NCBI GenBank assembly: GCA_963699055.1
Contig: CAVOTA010000002.1
Location: 1,364,001 to 1,428,000, forward strand
Length of the DNA stretch: 64,000 nucleotides
Reading direction: 5' to 3'
DNA from: Bog-756 sp963699055
GTDB taxonomy: Bacteria; Actinomycetota; Acidimicrobiia; Acidimicrobiales; RAAP-2
The number at the start of each line of letters is the position of its first letter. Position 1 is the stretch's first letter. Positions 60,098 to 64,000 of the stretch are shown here, one piece after another. The notes below the pieces were generated by a model, which saw nothing but the letters and a program-made list of their open reading frames with translations, was not told where the DNA came from and did no database searches. Both the position numbers and the translations under genes were made by a program.

Positions 60098-60139
60098 CCT
60101 GACCGGGGCCCGCCCGTGGTCCGGAACCGCCCGGTCAGG
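60098..60139. terminator. hairpin between the 58-aa gene and serA
   Basis: CCTGACCGG (60098-60106) is complementary to CCGGTCAGG (60131-60139), the latter overlapping the serA stop codon. The 24-nt loop and lack of a U-tract make it a weak call. Confidence 0.35.
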
Positions 60140-61700
60140 TCCGGACGGTGTGCACGTCGCTGATGCCTTCGGCGTCACGCAGGCGGTGCAGGGCGTCGTC
60201 GGGGATCTGTCCGTCGGTGGACAGGACCATCAGCGCCGTGTTGCCGGTGGCCGACGGACCGACCGCCATCGACGAGATCGAGACGTCGGCGTCGCCCAGG
60301 ATGGTCCCGACCACGCCGATCATGCCGGCCCGGTCGTCGTTGCGGACCACGACCATGTGGGGTGCGGGCGGTACCTCCACCGTGTGGTCGTCCACCATGA
60401 CCAGCCGCGGCTCGGACTTGGTGCCGGTGAGGGTCCCCGCCACCGAGTGCGCACCGCTGCGCAGGGTGATCAGGTTCACGAAGTCGTGCGCCGTGACCGT
60501 CGAGACCTCGCGGACCTCGAGTCCCCGTTCGGTGGCCAGCTGTGGTGCGTTCACGTACGACACCGGCTCGGTGGTCCCCTCGGCGAACAGGCCCTTCAGC
60601 ACCGACAGGGTCAGGATGCCGGTGCCGGCGCCGGCCAGGCCGCCCTGGTACTCGATCTCGAGGGCGTCGGGCAGGCCGTCCTCGAGGCACGACAGGATCC
60701 GTCCGAGCTGCTCGGCCAGCCCCATGAACGGCCGCACCGTCTCGGACACGTCGGTGGCGTTGACGTTGACGGCGAAGGGGACGAAGTCGCCGGCCAGTGC
60801 CAGGTTGACCTGCTCGGCGATGGTGACCCCGGCCTTGTCCTGGGCCTCGGCCGTCGACGCCCCGAGGTGGGGGGCGACGATCACCGACGGGAGTTCGAAC
60901 AGCGGGGACTCGGTCGTCGGCTCCTTGGCGAAGACGTCGAGGCCGGCGCCCTGGACGTTCCCGTTGCGGATGGCGTCGGCCAACGCGTCCTCGTCCACGA
61001 TGCCGCCGCGTGCGGTGTTGATGATCCGCAGCCCCGGCTTGGCCTTGGCCAGCATGTCCGTGCCGATGAGGCCCAGGGTCTCCTTGTTCTTCGGCAGGTG
61101 GACGGTCACGAAGTCCGACTCGGCCATGAGCTGCTCCAGGTCCATCAGCTCGACCCCCATGTGGCGCGCCCGGTCGGCCGACACGAACGGGTCGTAGGCC
61201 ACGAGGCGCATGCCGAAGGCGAGCGCCCGCTGCGCCACCAGGGCACCGACCCGGCCGAGGCCGACGACACCGAGGGTCTTGCCGTGGAGCTCCACACCCT
61301 CCCACTTGGACCGCTCCCACTTGCCGGCCACCAGTGCGGCGTGGGCCTGGGGGATGTTGCGGGCCTGCGCCAGCAGCAGGGCCATGGCCTGCTCGGCCGC
61401 CGACAGGATGTTCGACTGGGGGGCGTTGACGACCATGACGCCGCGTTCGGTTGCGGCGGCCACGTCGACGTTGTCCAGGCCGATACCGGCCCGGCCGACC
61501 ACGATGAGGTCGGTGCCCGCCGCCAGGACCTCGGCCGTGACGGTGGTGGCCGAACGGATCACCAGGGCGTTCGCCCCGACGATCGCCTCGACCAGCTGCT
61601 CGGGCGTGAGGCCGAGCTGGACGTCGACCTCGTGGCCGGCGGCCGACATGAGGTCGAGGCCCGGCTGGGCCAGCTTCTCGGTGACAAGCACCCTACCCAT
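60135..61700 (-). CDS. serA: D-3-phosphoglycerate dehydrogenase
   Basis: First step of serine synthesis. 521 aa, the long actinobacterial form: substrate and Rossmann domains (VGLGRVGALVAQRAL, NTARGGIVDEDALADAI, PHLGASTAEAQDKAG), an intervening ASB-like domain (about residues 315-450) and a carboxy-terminal ACT domain (VRNDDRAGMIGVVGTIL) for serine feedback. ATG 61700 has AAGGA six bases upstream. Confidence 0.97.
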   Translation of the reverse strand: MGRVLVTEKLAQPGLDLMSAAGHEVDVQLGLTPEQLVEAIVGANALVIRSATTVTAEVLAAGTDLIVVGRAGIGLDNVDVAAATERGVMVVNAPQSNILSAAEQAMALLLAQARNIPQAHAALVAGKWERSKWEGVELHGKTLGVVGLGRVGALVAQRALAFGMRLVAYDPFVSADRARHMGVELMDLEQLMAESDFVTVHLPKNKETLGLIGTDMLAKAKPGLRIINTARGGIVDEDALADAIRNGNVQGAGLDVFAKEPTTESPLFELPSVIVAPHLGASTAEAQDKAGVTIAEQVNLALAGDFVPFAVNVNATDVSETVRPFMGLAEQLGRILSCLEDGLPDALEIEYQGGLAGAGTGILTLSVLKGLFAEGTTEPVSYVNAPQLATERGLEVREVSTVTAHDFVNLITLRSGAHSVAGTLTGTKSEPRLVMVDDHTVEVPPAPHMVVVRNDDRAGMIGVVGTILGDADVSISSMAVGPSATGNTALMVLSTDGQIPDDALHRLRDAEGISDVHTVRT

Positions 61701-61854
61701 GGTGTTCCTTTCGCTTGCAGATCGTGGGCGGCACCGGATCCGGTGCACGCTGCGACGGCTCGGGATGACGGGCCCGTGCGCCGTTCGTGGGGTACAGCAT
61801 GACCGTCCGGGTGCCCGGTCGGCCAACCGGCGCCCGGGGACCCGGCTCCGGTGC

Positions 61855-63111
61855 TCAGCCGCCGAAGAGGACGGCCAGGCGCGAGACCCCTTCGACCAGG
61901 TCGTCGTCGCCCAGTGCGTAGGACATCCGGAAGTACCCGGGCGACCCGAAGGCCTCCCCCGGCACCACCGCCACCTTCGCCTCCTCGATGGCCAGCTCGG
62001 CCAGCTCGGTGCTGGACGAGCAGGTCCGTCCCCGGATCGGCCGCCCGTAGAGGCCCGTCACCGAGGGAAAGACGTAGAACGCCCCTTCGGGGAGCAGGCA
62101 CTCGATGCCGTCGATCTCGTTGAGCATCCGGTGGATCGTGTGCCGGCGGCGGTCGAACGCCTCGCGCATCATGGCCACCGCGGCCAGGTCGCCCGAGACG
62201 GCGGCCAGCGCCGCCCGCTGGGACACGTTGGCCACGTTCGAGGTCTCGTGGGACTGCAGGTTGGTCGCCGCGGCGATGACGTCGGCGGGGCCGAGCATCC
62301 ACCCCACCCGCCATCCGGTCATGGCGTAGGTCTTGGCCACACCGTTCACGACGACGCAGGTGTCCGCCAGCTCGGGCACGAGGACCGGCAGGGAGTGGTG
62401 CTCGGCATCCCCGTAGACCAGGTGCTCGTAGATCTCGTCGGTCACCACCCAGATCCCGTGGGACGCGGCCCACCGTCCGAGGGCCTCCATCTCCTCCCGG
62501 GGGTACACCGCACCGGTCGGGTTGGACGGGGACACGAACAGGAGCACCTTGGTCCGGGGTGTGCGGGCGGCCTCGAGCTGGTCCACGGTGACCCGGAACC
62601 CGGCGGCGGCGTCGGTGGCGACGGCCACCGGCACGCCGCCGGCGAGGGCGATGGACTCGGGGTAGGTCGTCCAGTAGGGCGCCGGCACCAGGACCTCGTC
62701 GCCCGGGTCGCACAGGACGGCGAACGTGTTGGCCACGGCCTGCTTGCCCCCGTTGGTCACCAGGACCTGCGAGGGTGCGACCTCGAGGCCGGAATCACGC
62801 AGGGTCTTGGCGGCGATCGCCTGGCGCAGCTCGGGGAGGCCCGCCGTCGGCGTGTACCGGTGGTTGCGGGGGTCGCGGCAGGCCGCCTCGGCGGCGGCCA
62901 CGATCGCCTCCGGCGTCGGGAAGTCGGGTTCGCCGGCGCCGAAGCCGATGACGCTCTCGCCCTGGGCCTGGAGGGCTTTGGCCTTGGCGTCGACGGCCAG
63001 GGTCGCCGACGGGGAGACGGCGGCGATCCGGGCGGAGATCCGCCTGCCCGTCGTGCCCGCCCCCGCCGCCGCTGCGCTGCCGGTTTCTGTCTGCTGGGCC
63101 ATGAGTGCCAT
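61855..63111 (-). CDS. class I aspartate aminotransferase (type Ib)
   Basis: PLP-dependent aspartate (or related) transaminase, about 418 aa. Motifs: FGAGEPDFPTPEAI, TNGGKQAVANTF, VSPSNPTGAVY, VVTDEIYEHLVYG and the Schiff-base Lys in VNGVAKTYAMTGWRVGW. Starts ATG 63111 or 63102; both are the reverse reading of CATG tetramers that also offer ATG starts to the divergent serC. Lies between serA and serC, so it may supply or use serine-pathway intermediates. Confidence 0.93.
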   Translation of the reverse strand: MALMAQQTETGSAAAAGAGTTGRRISARIAAVSPSATLAVDAKAKALQAQGESVIGFGAGEPDFPTPEAIVAAAEAACRDPRNHRYTPTAGLPELRQAIAAKTLRDSGLEVAPSQVLVTNGGKQAVANTFAVLCDPGDEVLVPAPYWTTYPESIALAGGVPVAVATDAAAGFRVTVDQLEAARTPRTKVLLFVSPSNPTGAVYPREEMEALGRWAASHGIWVVTDEIYEHLVYGDAEHHSLPVLVPELADTCVVVNGVAKTYAMTGWRVGWMLGPADVIAAATNLQSHETSNVANVSQRAALAAVSGDLAAVAMMREAFDRRRHTIHRMLNEIDGIECLLPEGAFYVFPSVTGLYGRPIRGRTCSSSTELAELAIEEAKVAVVPGEAFGSPGYFRMSYALGDDDLVEGVSRLAVLFGG

Positions 63112-63121
63112 GATTCCATAC

Positions 63122-64000
63122 GTGACCGAGACCCCTGACATCCGCATCCCCACCTCGCTCCTGCCCGCCGACGGGCGCTTCGGCGCCGGTCCGTCCAAGG
63201 TCCGGCCCGAGGCGGTCGAGGCGCTCTCCGCCGTGTCACGCACCTACCTGGGCACGAGCCACCGCCAGAAGACCGTGAAGTCCGTGGTCGCCAGCCTGCG
63301 GGCCGGACTGGCCTCGCTGTTCTCCCTCCCCGACGGCTACGAGGTGGTCCTCGGCAACGGTGGGACGACCTGCTTCTGGGACGCCGCCACCTTCGGGCTC
63401 ATCGAGCACCGCAGCCAGCACCTGAGCTTCGGCGAGTTCTCCTCGAAGTTCGCGACGGCCGCGGCCCAGGCGCCCCACCTGGGCGAACCCGATGTCATCT
63501 CGTCCGAGGTCGGGACGCACCCGCTCCCGGTGGCACGCGAGGACATCGACCTCTACGCCCTCACCCACAACGAGACCTCGACCGGCGTGATGATGCCCAT
63601 CGTGCGCCCCGAGGGTGCGGCACCGCCTGCCGAGGGCGGCGGTCTCGTGGCCGTGGACGCCACCTCCGGCGCCGGCGGTCTGGCCGTGGACGCCGCCGAG
63701 TTCGACGCCTACTACTTCGCCCCGCAGAAGTGCTTCGGCTCGGACGGCGGACTGTGGGTGGCGCTGCTGTCGCCGGCAGCCGTCGAGCGCATCGGCGCCA
63801 TCGCCGCCACCGGCCGCTGGGTCCCGGCGTCGATGGACCTCACCATCGCGCTCGACAACTCGCGCCTCGACCAGACCTACAACACGCCGGCGCTGGCGAC
63901 CCTCTACCTCTTCGACGACCAGGTCCGCTGGTTCAACGACAACGGCGGCCTCGAGTTCTCGGTGGGACGGAGCGACCGCTCGGCCGAGATCCTCTACACG
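63122..64000 (+). CDS. serC: phosphoserine aminotransferase, 3' end beyond window
   Basis: PLP enzyme making phosphoserine from 3-phosphohydroxypyruvate; with SerA it forms the serine pathway. The visible 293 residues match the actinobacterial SerC type: RFGAGPSKVRPEAVEAL, GNGGTTCFWDAATFGLIE, HNETSTGV and the PLP Lys in YYFAPQKCFGSDGG. The start could be GTG 63122 or in-frame ATG 63110 or 63101, which would overlap the divergent aminotransferase gene. No stop before the window ends. Confidence 0.93.
   Translation, partial: MTETPDIRIPTSLLPADGRFGAGPSKVRPEAVEALSAVSRTYLGTSHRQKTVKSVVASLRAGLASLFSLPDGYEVVLGNGGTTCFWDAATFGLIEHRSQHLSFGEFSSKFATAAAQAPHLGEPDVISSEVGTHPLPVAREDIDLYALTHNETSTGVMMPIVRPEGAAPPAEGGGLVAVDATSGAGGLAVDAAEFDAYYFAPQKCFGSDGGLWVALLSPAAVERIGAIAATGRWVPASMDLTIALDNSRLDQTYNTPALATLYLFDDQVRWFNDNGGLEFSVGRSDRSAEILYT

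Overview
The window is very GC-rich, densely packed DNA from an actinobacterium. Supporting signs are GTG/TTG starts, GTGA/ATGA gene overlaps, a wecA-atp gene order like that of mycobacteria, class II FBPase (GlpX), an Asp-type MurA, a double-domain ATP synthase delta subunit, many apparently leaderless promoters and an F420-type flavoprotein. Acidimicrobiia would fit, but that is inference from gene content. I saw no rRNA, tRNA, insertion sequence, prophage or CRISPR array.

Layout. 1-6 kb: a minus-strand sulfur-assimilation operon (CysH, siroheme sulfite reductase, an F420H2-dehydrogenase-like iron-sulfur flavoprotein, two small genes) divergent from a siroheme synthase gene. 6-10.6 kb: cytochrome P450, a membrane protein, GalT, a lipoprotein and a methyltransferase. 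10.7-17.6 kb: trehalose synthase, MeaB, MurA, an acyl-CoA mutase large subunit and GlpX. 17.6-22.6 kb: a DinB-like protein, an unknown protein facing SoxR across a near-perfect SoxR box, and a multi-PAS GGDEF protein. 22.7-34.2 kb: the ATP synthase operon (atpC to AtpZ, read right to left) preceded by wecA, glyA and rpiB. 34.2-41 kb: a thiolase-like protein, an LPG-synthase-type membrane protein, a beta-lactamase-fold hydrolase and greA-leuC-leuD.

41.3-48.2 kb is the first standout region: a predicted flavin-based transmembrane electron-transfer locus. It holds a polytopic haem-b-like membrane protein, a two-component system, a small membrane protein ending in SGAS, an ApbE FMN transferase, a ferric-reductase-like membrane protein, a NuoF-like SLBB/Fe-S protein and a 3-Cys ferredoxin. 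Both transcription units in it carry 11-bp-phased TCA direct repeats ending exactly 9 nt before the -10.

48.3-60 kb is the second: an expanded phosphate-uptake region. PstC-PstA-PstB are followed by two membrane-anchored PstS-like surface proteins and a sortase-fold protein that has lost the catalytic His and Cys. A separate secreted PstS lies next to it. pstS and pstC have PHO-box arrays of five TCACC-type repeats at 11-bp spacing, with the same 9-nt gap to the -10. 60-64 kb: serA, an aspartate aminotransferase and the start of serC, which is cut by the window end.

Short tandem repeats that overlap or abut stop codons recur at several gene 3' ends.
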